Shown here one piece after another: positions 16,552 through 24,700 of a stretch of DNA of 64,000 nt. The position numbers and the translations under genes were made by a program. Source of the DNA: Candidatus Bathyarchaeota archaeon (GTDB lineage: Archaea > Thermoproteota > Bathyarchaeia > Bathyarchaeales > Bathycorpusculaceae); the NCBI GenBank assembly GCA_026014585.1, contig JAOZIA010000005.1:62001-126000 (forward strand), read 5' to 3'. The first letter of the stretch is position 1, and each line of letters starts with the position of its first letter. The notes below the pieces were generated by a model, which was not told the DNA's origin, did not search any database, and saw only the letters and a program-made list of their open reading frames with translations.

Positions 16552-17238
16552 ATGGACCTCAAGGCTTTCATAAAAGGCATTAACGTTAATGCTGTAGAAA
16601 CAAATGTGAAATGGAATTTTATCGATAGATTTTTTTCATGGATTCCATGTTCCAAACTGAAAAACAAAACTTTCTCAATCATCGGTAATAACTGTTTCAC
16701 AGGCGGCATATACCACAAATTCGGCTTGCAATACAACACACCAACCATTTGGACCTACATTTATCCAAAGGATTACCTGAAACTTCTTGAAAACCTCATC
16801 TGGTATCTAAAACAGCCATTGACGTTCAAGAAAGAAACAGAGCATAAAATGGCTCACAGCTTCTGTGAGGGCATGAATGAAACATTTCCAATAGGCGTGC
16901 TCTATGATATAGAAATACATTTTATGCATTACAGAAGTGAACAGGAAGCAAAGGAAAAGTGGACACGACGAGTCAAACGACTAAATCTAAACAACCTGTT
17001 TGTGCTTTTTTCTGATGGTGACGAGTTCAATGAGGAATACCTTGAAAGATTTGAAAAAATGCCCTACAAAAATAAGATTTTCTTCTCTTCAAAACCACGC
17101 AGCAATAAAACCACAGTTTTTATTCGTGAATGCCTAGATTCACCAGTTGTTTCTGACATGACAAGAAACCGCAAATATGAAAAATATCTTGACTTAGTTA
17201 AATGGCTTAACGGCGAGCCGAACTTTAAGAAGATTTAA
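16552..17238 (+). CDS. DUF1919 exopolysaccharide biosynthesis protein
   Basis: A 228-residue protein of the DUF1919 family, found in capsule and exopolysaccharide loci of bacteria. Diagnostic stretches are FSIIGNNCFTGGIYHKFGLQ, TPTIWTYIYPKDYLKLLENL, PIGVLYDIEIHFMHYRSEQ and KEKWTRRVKRLN. The biochemical role of the family is unknown; an acyl- or glycosyltransferase-like function is often guessed. It is the last plus-strand gene before the convergent GH5 gene. Its occurrence here suggests transfer from a bacterial polysaccharide locus (inference). Confidence 0.88.
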   Translation: MDLKAFIKGINVNAVETNVKWNFIDRFFSWIPCSKLKNKTFSIIGNNCFTGGIYHKFGLQYNTPTIWTYIYPKDYLKLLENLIWYLKQPLTFKKETEHKMAHSFCEGMNETFPIGVLYDIEIHFMHYRSEQEAKEKWTRRVKRLNLNNLFVLFSDGDEFNEEYLERFEKMPYKNKIFFSSKPRSNKTTVFIRECLDSPVVSDMTRNRKYEKYLDLVKWLNGEPNFKKI

Positions 17239-17288
17239 ACAAAAAAGGGAGTAAGGAGAGCTTTGCTCATCCCACTTGAACGCTGGTC

Positions 17289-18914
17289 TTAAAAGAACCA
17301 GCTGAAAGGTGACCACCAGAAACTATTCCAGGGATTAAACCGGAATAATGTTAGTGGCTGGTGGTATGGTCTGAATGTCGGAAACACTGGATTTGTTGAT
17401 TCTGTCGGCGTAGTTGTTGGTCGTGGGTTCCACCACCATGAATTTGAAGGTGTTGGCGTTGGGGTTGTCGGTGTCGAAGTCTCTGTTGGTGTAGTTGTAG
17501 GTGTGGGTGTCGGTGTTACAGGTGTAGGAGTAGGAGTTGGTGTTGGGGTTGCCGTTGGAGTTGGAGTCGCGGTTGGTGTTGGTGTAGCTGTTGGCGTCGG
17601 AGTTGTCGGGTTGGTTGTGGTAGTCGGAACATAAGCATTGATGAATCTTGTACCCATCTCGTTTGGTGAATAACCGCTGCTTAGCATTGTTTCTCCTGAA
17701 TATGCAGGACCTAAGCCTGAATCGCTTAGCCAATAATATGCACAAGCACCAATGTTGAGGTCACGTTGAGCTTTGAGCAGATTTCCCCACCATGTGTAGT
17801 CAGCGTTTTTGTTGGTGCTACAAACAAGGCATGAGCCTTCTTCGTTGATAACAAGTGGTGCATTTACACCCATGCTGTTAATGCCTGTTTGTATTTGTGA
17901 TTTGATTGTGTTGTAGTCTGTTGCCCAGTATGATGTTAGGTCAGATGGCGCGTAATAGTAGAAGTGTGTTGTGTACACCATGTTTGTTGGGTGGATTGCA
18001 TTGTTGATTTGTGAGGCAAAGCTGAGGTTGTTACCGTAACCGTTAGGGAACCAGCCCACGTGCCACTGCATCATGATTAGGTGGTTTGAGCCTGTTCCGC
18101 GGATTGCATTGTACATTGTCTGCAGATAGGTCATGTATCCTGATGGGATAGCGTCAACGTCTGAGCCTAGGTTGGGTTCGTTCCATGCTTCAAAGATAGC
18201 GTTTGGGCAGTCTTTGAGGGTTATGGCCATGTCAGACCAGAACCATTGCCAGAATGCCTGTTCATTGTTGCCGTATCCTGCATCGTTGAGGAATCTTTGC
18301 GCAGCAGAATCCCATGTGCACATTGGCATTCCTTGCCAGCCAAAGTTTTCAGTTGCGTATGGATCACTGGCAGATGAGCTTGCAGGCGGCGTCATCATGT
18401 AAGGTACAATGTCGACGTATATTCCGTATTTGTCTGCTTCTTTGCAAAGTGTTTGTAGGTATTCTTTGGTGCTGATTGGTGTTGTTCCATAGTTAGGGTC
18501 TTCCTGTTGTGGAATTATGTTGTCTCGGTAGTACCAGCTTGGGTAAACGAACACGCGTATCATGTTAACGTGCCACTGTGACTGCATCGCAGAGAACGTT
18601 TGATCCATCACAGAAGTTGGATTATAGTTCCATTGTGCAGCCCAAGAGTCACTTTGGCCTTGTCCCCAAAATATTAGGTTGGGTGCAAAACCGGCGACTC
18701 CCATGCCACGCAGATAAACTGGGTTTCCGTTGGCATCAAGAATCTGATCGCCTTGAGTGTGCAGTGCTGACGTTGTTGCTGCTTTAACAGGGGTTGCATT
18801 GAAAACTGCAAACATGCTGATTGCAAAGATTGCAACCAGGCAAATTGCAGTGGTTTTGGCGAGTTTTCGGTGGCTTAGGAGATTTACTCTGTTCCGTATG
18901 TATGATATTTTCAT
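17289..18914 (-). CDS. Secreted GH5-like glycoside hydrolase (cellulase-like) with TP linker
   Basis: A 541-residue exported enzyme. A signal peptide covers about residues 15-46 (ICLVAIFAISMFAVFNATPVKA). The catalytic domain (about 47-435) has GH5 landmarks: MIRVFVYPSWYY, the acid/base Glu in EAWNEPNLG (about residue 246), the His of TTHFYYY, and the nucleophile Glu in LVINEEGSC (about 358). A long Thr-Pro linker (about 436-495) follows, then an unusual tail full of Trp, Phe and Pro (WWWNPRP to FWWSPFSWFF) that may stick to the membrane or S-layer. The substrate is probably a beta-glucan or beta-mannan. The gene is opposite to the glycan genes around it, with its own TATA box. It may trim the exported glycan, as BcsZ does in cellulose operons, or digest plant material. 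Confidence 0.92.
   Translation of the reverse strand: MKISYIRNRVNLLSHRKLAKTTAICLVAIFAISMFAVFNATPVKAATTSALHTQGDQILDANGNPVYLRGMGVAGFAPNLIFWGQGQSDSWAAQWNYNPTSVMDQTFSAMQSQWHVNMIRVFVYPSWYYRDNIIPQQEDPNYGTTPISTKEYLQTLCKEADKYGIYVDIVPYMMTPPASSSASDPYATENFGWQGMPMCTWDSAAQRFLNDAGYGNNEQAFWQWFWSDMAITLKDCPNAIFEAWNEPNLGSDVDAIPSGYMTYLQTMYNAIRGTGSNHLIMMQWHVGWFPNGYGNNLSFASQINNAIHPTNMVYTTHFYYYAPSDLTSYWATDYNTIKSQIQTGINSMGVNAPLVINEEGSCLVCSTNKNADYTWWGNLLKAQRDLNIGACAYYWLSDSGLGPAYSGETMLSSGYSPNEMGTRFINAYVPTTTTNPTTPTPTATPTPTATPTPTATPTPTPTPTPVTPTPTPTTTPTETSTPTTPTPTPSNSWWWNPRPTTTPTESTNPVFPTFRPYHQPLTLFRFNPWNSFWWSPFSWFF
17461..17615. repeat. Low-complexity Thr-Pro linker repeat
   Basis: Degenerate tandem repeats coding (on the minus strand) for TPTPTATP-type units within the hydrolase gene. 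Such linkers join catalytic and anchoring parts of secreted enzymes and are often O-glycosylated. They vary in length between strains. Confidence 0.8.
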
Positions 18915-18961
18915 TATCCCTCTCTCTTCTAAATTTTCAAAATTTGAACTGGGTTGTAACT

Positions 18962-18973
18962 ATTTTATAGGTT
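18962..18973 (-). promoter_or_regulatory. TATA box of the GH5 gene
   Basis: On the minus strand the sequence reads cctataaaatag, a strong archaeal TATA box about 50 bases before the first codon. The gene also has a GAGAGGGA ribosome site directly upstream. Confidence 0.5.
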
Positions 18974-19086
18974 TTTGAAAAGACCATTAACGCAAGTTGA
19001 AAACTATATTGTGCTTTTTGCGAAGCCAATTTTGCAATTTTTACGAATCCATTTAACGTTTAACCGTTTTTACAGGCGACAAACTG

Positions 19087-20199
19087 ATGCCCCAAAAAAT
19101 CGGTGTGTTCTGTCCAACTTTGAACGTTTACGGTGGAGGCGAATACGTTGCAGTTGCCATCGCAAACGCTTTAGCAGAAAATAATCAGAACGTAACCCTG
19201 TTTTCATCCAGCCAAGTTGACCCCAAAGAAGTCAAGAACTATTTTGGAGAAAGCCTCAACCCAGCCATTGAAGCAGTAAAGCAGACTTCAAATTTTAAAC
19301 CTTGGGCATTAGCGGGATTTTATCAAACAATCCTTCAGTCAATCCTTGCAAAATCAAAATGTAACCTGCTAATTGACGTGTTCTCAAACTGCGTATTTCC
19401 ATGGGCACAAGTCAGCTACATCCATTACCCCTTCCTAAACAAGGACTTTTATCGTACAACATTTCCATATCTTGAAAATCCTCACTTATTGCCAGTTGGC
19501 GCGTTACCTCATGTGTTCTTAGAAAAAAATTTGACCAGTTTTGACGACAAACTGATTTTGGCAAACAGCCACTACACCGCTGGGGAAATCAAAAAATACC
19601 AAAACAAGCCAGTGGAAGTTCTTTACCCGCCTTTTTCATCAGTAATATCCAAGATAGGCAAAACAACCCTCAAGAATCCTAAGGAAAACCTTGTGGTTAC
19701 AACTTCACGGTTTGCACCAGCCAAAATGCTTGAGCGCATCCCCCAAATTGCAGCTAAAACCCGAAAAGACATAAACTTTGCAATAATAGGGCGCGTGTAC
19801 AGCAGTGAAACATTGTTTGAGCTTCAAAAAATGGTCAAGCAAATGGATCTGGAAAATCGAGTAAAATTTTATCCTGATGCTTCAGCTCAGCAAAAATTTG
19901 ATTTGCTCAAGAGGGCAAAGGTTTACTTGCATACAATGGTTGGGGAGCATTTTGGGATTTCTATTGTTGAAGCAATGGCATTAGGTTGCATTCCGCTTGT
20001 TCATAATTCTGGAGGCATGGTGGAGATTGCACCTGTACAGTACCGCTATGAGACACGGCAGCAGGCTGCTGAAAAAATAGATTCTGCAATCAGCGGTTGG
20101 TCTGAGTGGGAAAGTCTGTATGTGAAAGAGTTGGCGCAAAAGTTTTCTTTGGAGAATTTTTCTGTTCGGTTTTTGGATTTAATGTCACGGTTTTTTTAA
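19087..20199 (+). CDS. GT4 glycosyltransferase, ALG11-like
   Basis: A 370-residue GT-B fold enzyme. The N-terminal acceptor motif is LNVYGGGEYVAVAIANALAE, and the C-terminal donor-binding signature HTMVGEHFGISIVEAMALGC contains the EX7E pattern. This segment is very close to eukaryotic ALG11, a GDP-mannose alpha-1,2-mannosyltransferase that extends the lipid-linked N-glycan. Mannose transfer onto a dolichol-linked oligosaccharide is therefore a reasonable guess. The next gene starts three bases after its stop. Confidence 0.9.
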   Translation: MPQKIGVFCPTLNVYGGGEYVAVAIANALAENNQNVTLFSSSQVDPKEVKNYFGESLNPAIEAVKQTSNFKPWALAGFYQTILQSILAKSKCNLLIDVFSNCVFPWAQVSYIHYPFLNKDFYRTTFPYLENPHLLPVGALPHVFLEKNLTSFDDKLILANSHYTAGEIKKYQNKPVEVLYPPFSSVISKIGKTTLKNPKENLVVTTSRFAPAKMLERIPQIAAKTRKDINFAIIGRVYSSETLFELQKMVKQMDLENRVKFYPDASAQQKFDLLKRAKVYLHTMVGEHFGISIVEAMALGCIPLVHNSGGMVEIAPVQYRYETRQQAAEKIDSAISGWSEWESLYVKELAQKFSLENFSVRFLDLMSRFF

Positions 20200-20202
20200 C
20201 GG

Positions 20203-21390
20203 GTGAATTTGTACTTGCGTGTTTGTCATATTTGGGACAAGTTCTACCCTACTATTGCAGGTGGCGTGGAACGTTACCTACTAAGCTTAACCCAGTACCT
20301 TGCAAAAAACAGGCAAATAGAATTTTCACTCATCACTGACCAATCCAAATTCCTCAATTTCACAAAGAAAATCCCAAAGTTTGAAGATACAGGCTACCTT
20401 AAAGTTTACCGTCTTGGACCCCAACCAATCGATGTTATTAACGGCGCAGTTTATTATGCCACAAAACGCACACCCAGATTTCTTTGGAAAATAAAACTAA
20501 TCAGCCAATGCAACCAAGCTGTCCATCTAGACTTTGCCAATCCAATAGACCTTTTCCATGTTCACGGTTTATGGAACGATTTAGACTACGCTAGTATCAG
20601 TCGTTATCTTGGTTTATGCTTTAATAAGCCACTGGTTGTTACATTGCATGGCGGATTCATCGGTGACGTCGCATTCGGTGGAATGCCTCTTGAACACCCC
20701 TATCTGCAAAAATTCTTAAAAAATGACGTGGCAGCAATAACTACATATTCCCAAGAGGTATTAGATGGTTTGCGTATTCTTGGGTTTGAAGAAAAAAGTT
20801 TCCTAATTCGAAATTTTGTTGATACCAAAAAATTCGCAAAGCCAAAAACTGTGCAACCTCACGATTTGACCCTGATTTTTGTTAGCCGGTTGGAGGTTTT
20901 GCAGCATCCTGAGCTTATAGTTGAGGCTTTCCGAAGAGTCAATAAACAGTTTCCAAACACTAAACTGCATATTGTAGGTTCAGGTTCCCTGTTTGAGAAA
21001 ACCCAAAAACTTGTCAGGGATTTGAATCTTAAAGATAGTGTGGTTTTTTTTGGTAAGCAGACAGATGTGCGAAAGTTTCTTTGGAACAGCGACATTTTTT
21101 TGGCAAGCAATTTTGGGTACATTGCATCACTTGAAGCGTGGTCTGCTGGTCTTGTTGTGGTAGCACCCAACTTTGGAGTAATGAAGGAAACAATAAAGGA
21201 TGGCTATAACGGCTTACTTTTCACACCACAAAATGTTAACGCGCTCACGGCAGCAATCATCCGTCTAATTGAGGATAAACCCCTCCGTGAAAGATTAGCT
21301 GCTAACGGTAAGCGAACCGTAAGAGAATATGACATTGGAACGGTTGCGCCTAAAATCGCGGATATTTACGAGTCCGTAGCAAAGAAGTAG
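20203..21390 (+). CDS. GT4 family glycosyltransferase
   Basis: A 395-residue GT-B enzyme. N-terminal part: DKFYPTIAGGVERYLLSLTQYL; DLFHVHGLWND and VTLHGGFIG follow. The C-terminal donor site holds LIFVSRLEVLQHPELIVEAF and SNFGYIASLEAWSAGLVVVAP, where the first Glu of the usual EX7E motif is replaced by a GYIASLE version. It probably adds a sugar to the same lipid-linked glycan. The start is GTG at 20203. Confidence 0.9.
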   Translation: MNLYLRVCHIWDKFYPTIAGGVERYLLSLTQYLAKNRQIEFSLITDQSKFLNFTKKIPKFEDTGYLKVYRLGPQPIDVINGAVYYATKRTPRFLWKIKLISQCNQAVHLDFANPIDLFHVHGLWNDLDYASISRYLGLCFNKPLVVTLHGGFIGDVAFGGMPLEHPYLQKFLKNDVAAITTYSQEVLDGLRILGFEEKSFLIRNFVDTKKFAKPKTVQPHDLTLIFVSRLEVLQHPELIVEAFRRVNKQFPNTKLHIVGSGSLFEKTQKLVRDLNLKDSVVFFGKQTDVRKFLWNSDIFLASNFGYIASLEAWSAGLVVVAPNFGVMKETIKDGYNGLLFTPQNVNALTAAIIRLIEDKPLRERLAANGKRTVREYDIGTVAPKIADIYESVAKK

Positions 21391-21413
21391 GTTTTTACTG
21401 AAGTGAACAAATA

Positions 21414-23519
21414 TTGAATATGCCTAATCAGGATTTTTTATTTAAAAATTTCATCGGCATCCTGCTTATTTTGCAGGCGGTTTTGTACGTTACGTTTTTC
21501 TTTGATTTTCCACTTGTCCGCCAAGTTGTAGGCATCGGCTATTTGACTTTTGTTCCCGGCATCGTTTTCGTCAAATTACTAAATATCAAAAAACTCAGCA
21601 TCGCCGAGTTCACCGTGCTGTCGGTTGGCTTTAGCCTTGCTTTCATAATGTTGGCGGGGCTTGTTCTTAACGAGATAGGTGTACAACTTGGCATTGCCTC
21701 ACCAATTGCAAGCTTTCCGCTTTCAATTTTCATAAATACACTTGTTCTTGTAGGTGCAGCAGTAGCCTACCGTTTTCAGGAAAAAACTATCCCTGCGCAG
21801 CAACCAACTGAAACCTTTTTCCATCCTTTAATGGTGCTTTTTGCAGTATTACCTGCCTTAAGCATTGCAGGAACCTACTTAATCAATGCCTACAACCAAA
21901 ATTTCCTTTTAATCATAATGTTTCTGTCCGTAGCTATGATCGTTGCCTGTACAGCATTTGTTAATGGCAAAGTAATGCGTAAAATTTACCCCTTTGCAAT
22001 TTTTATGATTGCATTGGCGCTTCTGTTTCAGTTCTCTCTTCTTTCAGGGTATATTCAATCCTACGGAGGAGACTCCAGCGTTGAAACATACGTTCTCAAG
22101 GAGACTCTGGCAAATGGGCAGTGGTCTATGCAGTCGATAGTATCCACAGACCAATCCTTAGGTAGATACAATGCGATGCTAAGCATCACAATTCTGCCAA
22201 CAACTTATGCAAATGTTGCTGGACTCAACCCTGATATGGTATACAAAATAGTTTACCCCATAATCTTCGCTTTAATACCTGTTGCGTTGTTTCTGATTTG
22301 GGGCTCTTTTCTGGATAAAAAATTTGCTTTCTTTGCAGCTTTTCTGTTCATGGCGCAGTCAACATTTTACACTGAAATGTTAGCGTTGAATCGCCAAATC
22401 ATCGGTGAATTATTTTTTGCTTTACTGCTTTTCGTTTTGTTAAGTAAAAAAATTAGTCCAAAAGTTCGGTTTGTAAGCTTTGCCGTTTTTAGTTTAGGTT
22501 TAATTTTTTCGCATTATGCCCTTGCAGAAATCTTCATCTTATTCATAGTCGCCGCGTGGATAACCTCTGTTTTCATCATTAAGCGACCAAGTGTTAATTT
22601 GAAGGTCAGTATGCTTGTTTTTTTCTTTGCTGCAATGTTTGGCTGGTACATTTACACTTCAGGCGCCGTGGTTTTTGATAGTTTTATCGAGTTTGCGAGT
22701 TACGTGGGAAGCCAATTTGGAGACTTCTTTGACCCCATGTCTCGCGGCACCACTGTTCTTACGGGTATGGGCTTAACGGAGTCGCCTTCTTTCTTAAACA
22801 CAATAAGCCGAATGTTTGCTTACGTTACAGAAATCTTCATTGTAACTGGAATAATTGCCCTTCTTCAAAATAAAACCCGCTTTGTTTTTGAACGAGACTA
22901 CAAAGTTTATAGTTTAATCGCTGCGGGTTTTCTGGTTTCATTAACGATTATCCCAGGTTTGGCTAACACATTAAACATGACCCGCTTCTACCATCTCCTG
23001 CTAATGGTGCTCGCTCCCTTTTGCATTATAGGTGCATGGGCAATTGTTAAACTCCTGACAAGGCATGAAAAGGAACTTGTGGTTTCTTTGCTTATAGTTG
23101 CAGTTTTAGTGCCATATTTCCTGTTTCAAAGTAATGTTGTTTATGAAATAGCTGGAACCCAAAGTTGGTCTCTTTCTCTAAGTAAAGACAGAATGGATCC
23201 TGTGCAGTTATATGGTGATTTTGGCTGGGTTAATTCTGCAGGTGTTTATAGTGCACAGTGGGTTTCAAACCAAACAGCATACGAATATAATATGGTGGCG
23301 GACAGTGGGCTCTATTCTACGCTTACACCTTACGGACAAATTTACCGTGGGTACATCACGCCAATCACCAATTACACCGTACTTACGCCTGGAGAATATG
23401 TTTATTTTTCTTCGGTAACCATGAATTCGGGGAATCTTCCTATTTTTTCAGAAGTTTTAGATAAATCAAACGTTATCTACTCTAACGGGGAAAGCCAAGT
23501 TTTCTATGTTCCTAAATAG
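21414..23519 (+). CDS. DUF2206 multi-pass membrane protein
   Basis: A 701-residue integral membrane protein with roughly 14 hydrophobic helices and a C-terminal soluble domain of about 100 residues outside the membrane (from about residue 595). It matches the archaeal DUF2206 type found in surface-glycan loci. The topology, with an acidic first loop (QSYGGDSSVETYVLKETLAN), is that of GT-C enzymes or polysaccharide polymerases; transfer of a lipid-linked sugar on the outer face is a plausible role but is not proved for the family. The start is TTG at 21414 or ATG at 21420. Confidence 0.88.
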   Translation: MNMPNQDFLFKNFIGILLILQAVLYVTFFFDFPLVRQVVGIGYLTFVPGIVFVKLLNIKKLSIAEFTVLSVGFSLAFIMLAGLVLNEIGVQLGIASPIASFPLSIFINTLVLVGAAVAYRFQEKTIPAQQPTETFFHPLMVLFAVLPALSIAGTYLINAYNQNFLLIIMFLSVAMIVACTAFVNGKVMRKIYPFAIFMIALALLFQFSLLSGYIQSYGGDSSVETYVLKETLANGQWSMQSIVSTDQSLGRYNAMLSITILPTTYANVAGLNPDMVYKIVYPIIFALIPVALFLIWGSFLDKKFAFFAAFLFMAQSTFYTEMLALNRQIIGELFFALLLFVLLSKKISPKVRFVSFAVFSLGLIFSHYALAEIFILFIVAAWITSVFIIKRPSVNLKVSMLVFFFAAMFGWYIYTSGAVVFDSFIEFASYVGSQFGDFFDPMSRGTTVLTGMGLTESPSFLNTISRMFAYVTEIFIVTGIIALLQNKTRFVFERDYKVYSLIAAGFLVSLTIIPGLANTLNMTRFYHLLLMVLAPFCIIGAWAIVKLLTRHEKELVVSLLIVAVLVPYFLFQSNVVYEIAGTQSWSLSLSKDRMDPVQLYGDFGWVNSAGVYSAQWVSNQTAYEYNMVADSGLYSTLTPYGQIYRGYITPITNYTVLTPGEYVYFSSVTMNSGNLPIFSEVLDKSNVIYSNGESQVFYVPK

Positions 23520-23539
23520 TATTATGCAGGCTTGAGATT

Positions 23540-24616
23540 TTGCTTAAAAATGCTTCAACGCCATTAATTTCAGTGATTATTCTAAACTATAACGGGAAAA
23601 ACTATCTGGATAACTGCATAGACTCTGTTCTGAAAACAAGCTACCCCAACTTTGAAATTATCCTTGTGGATAACGCCTCGACCGACAATAGCCTAAAAAA
23701 CATCAAGAAAAAATTCGGAAAAAACACCAGTCTAAAAATCATCGAAAACTCTGATAACCTTGGATTTAGCGGCGGCAACAACATCGGCTACTCCTTCTCC
23801 AAAGGAGAATACGTTACTTTCCTAAACAATGATACTATAGTTGACCCGGATTGGCTGAGCACCCTTTATGATGCCATGAAGGAAGATGAGACTATCGGAT
23901 TAGCCCAAAGCATAATTTACAATATTGATGGTGAAAAAATTCAGCAGGGTGGCTGGATTTACAGCAACTACTTGCTGCGAATGTCGGGTTTGCTACAGAA
24001 CTGGCATAGCATTTCAGGGTTTAAGCCAACTTTTGAGGTTTCTGTGGCTTCTGGCGCTTCAATGATGACTAAACGTGGATTAATCGAGAAAATGGGCTTG
24101 TTTGATGCTTCAATGCCTTTCTTTTACGATGACACACTTTTGTCTTTTAAAATGTGGTTGGTAAACAAACGTGTTGTGACGGTTTCAAACTCCAAAATCA
24201 GGCATATTGGCGGCGCAACAAGCGCATGGACGACGCAACTGGTAAATTATAACTTGGTTAAGGCCAGATTTTGCTTAATTTTTAACATTTATTATAAGAA
24301 AAGTGAGTTAGTGAAAGCAGTTTTTGTTAATGTACTTTCAATGGTTTTGGGTTCCTTTTTTTCTTTGAAAGAGAAAAATTTGGCTTTGCCTTTGGGTTTT
24401 TTTCAGGCTTTGGTTTGGAGTATAAAGCGGTTTGGTTACTTGTGGGGTGGTCGGCTTTATTATTGGTCCAGAAACAAGGTGCCGCCTAAAATATTGAAGG
24501 ATAAAATGATTCGAATTAGTCTTCCATCAGCACTCTATATTGCACCAACTAAACGAGCTAACGAATATTTTAAATCTGAATTTGAAATCTATGAAAAAAA
24601 GCTGGTTTTCAAATAG
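23540..24616 (+). CDS. Family 2 glycosyltransferase (rhamnosyltransferase-like)
   Basis: A 358-residue GT2 enzyme of the rhamnosyltransferase/WbbL type: SVIILNYNGKNYLDNCIDSV, LVDNASTDNS, NLGFSGGNNIGY, FLNNDTIVDPDWL and the family-typical VASGASMMTKRGLIEKMG with FFYDDTLLSFK. The C-terminus carries a hydrophobic patch that could bind the membrane. The start is TTG at 23540, 20 bases after the stop of the DUF2206 gene, so they are co-transcribed. Confidence 0.92.
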   Translation: MLKNASTPLISVIILNYNGKNYLDNCIDSVLKTSYPNFEIILVDNASTDNSLKNIKKKFGKNTSLKIIENSDNLGFSGGNNIGYSFSKGEYVTFLNNDTIVDPDWLSTLYDAMKEDETIGLAQSIIYNIDGEKIQQGGWIYSNYLLRMSGLLQNWHSISGFKPTFEVSVASGASMMTKRGLIEKMGLFDASMPFFYDDTLLSFKMWLVNKRVVTVSNSKIRHIGGATSAWTTQLVNYNLVKARFCLIFNIYYKKSELVKAVFVNVLSMVLGSFFSLKEKNLALPLGFFQALVWSIKRFGYLWGGRLYYWSRNKVPPKILKDKMIRISLPSALYIAPTKRANEYFKSEFEIYEKKLVFK

Positions 24617-24700
24617 AGAACATTAATATTCTTCGCAGAGAATCTACAAACATCTAACGCTTGCCTTTTTGCGGGTTAAGCTTTTAGTGAGTGGATTCTT

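Noticed and set aside
17335-17745. 136-residue open frame rich in Asn, Asp and Thr on the minus strand
   Set aside because: It is a second-frame shadow of the Thr-Pro linker of the GH5 gene.
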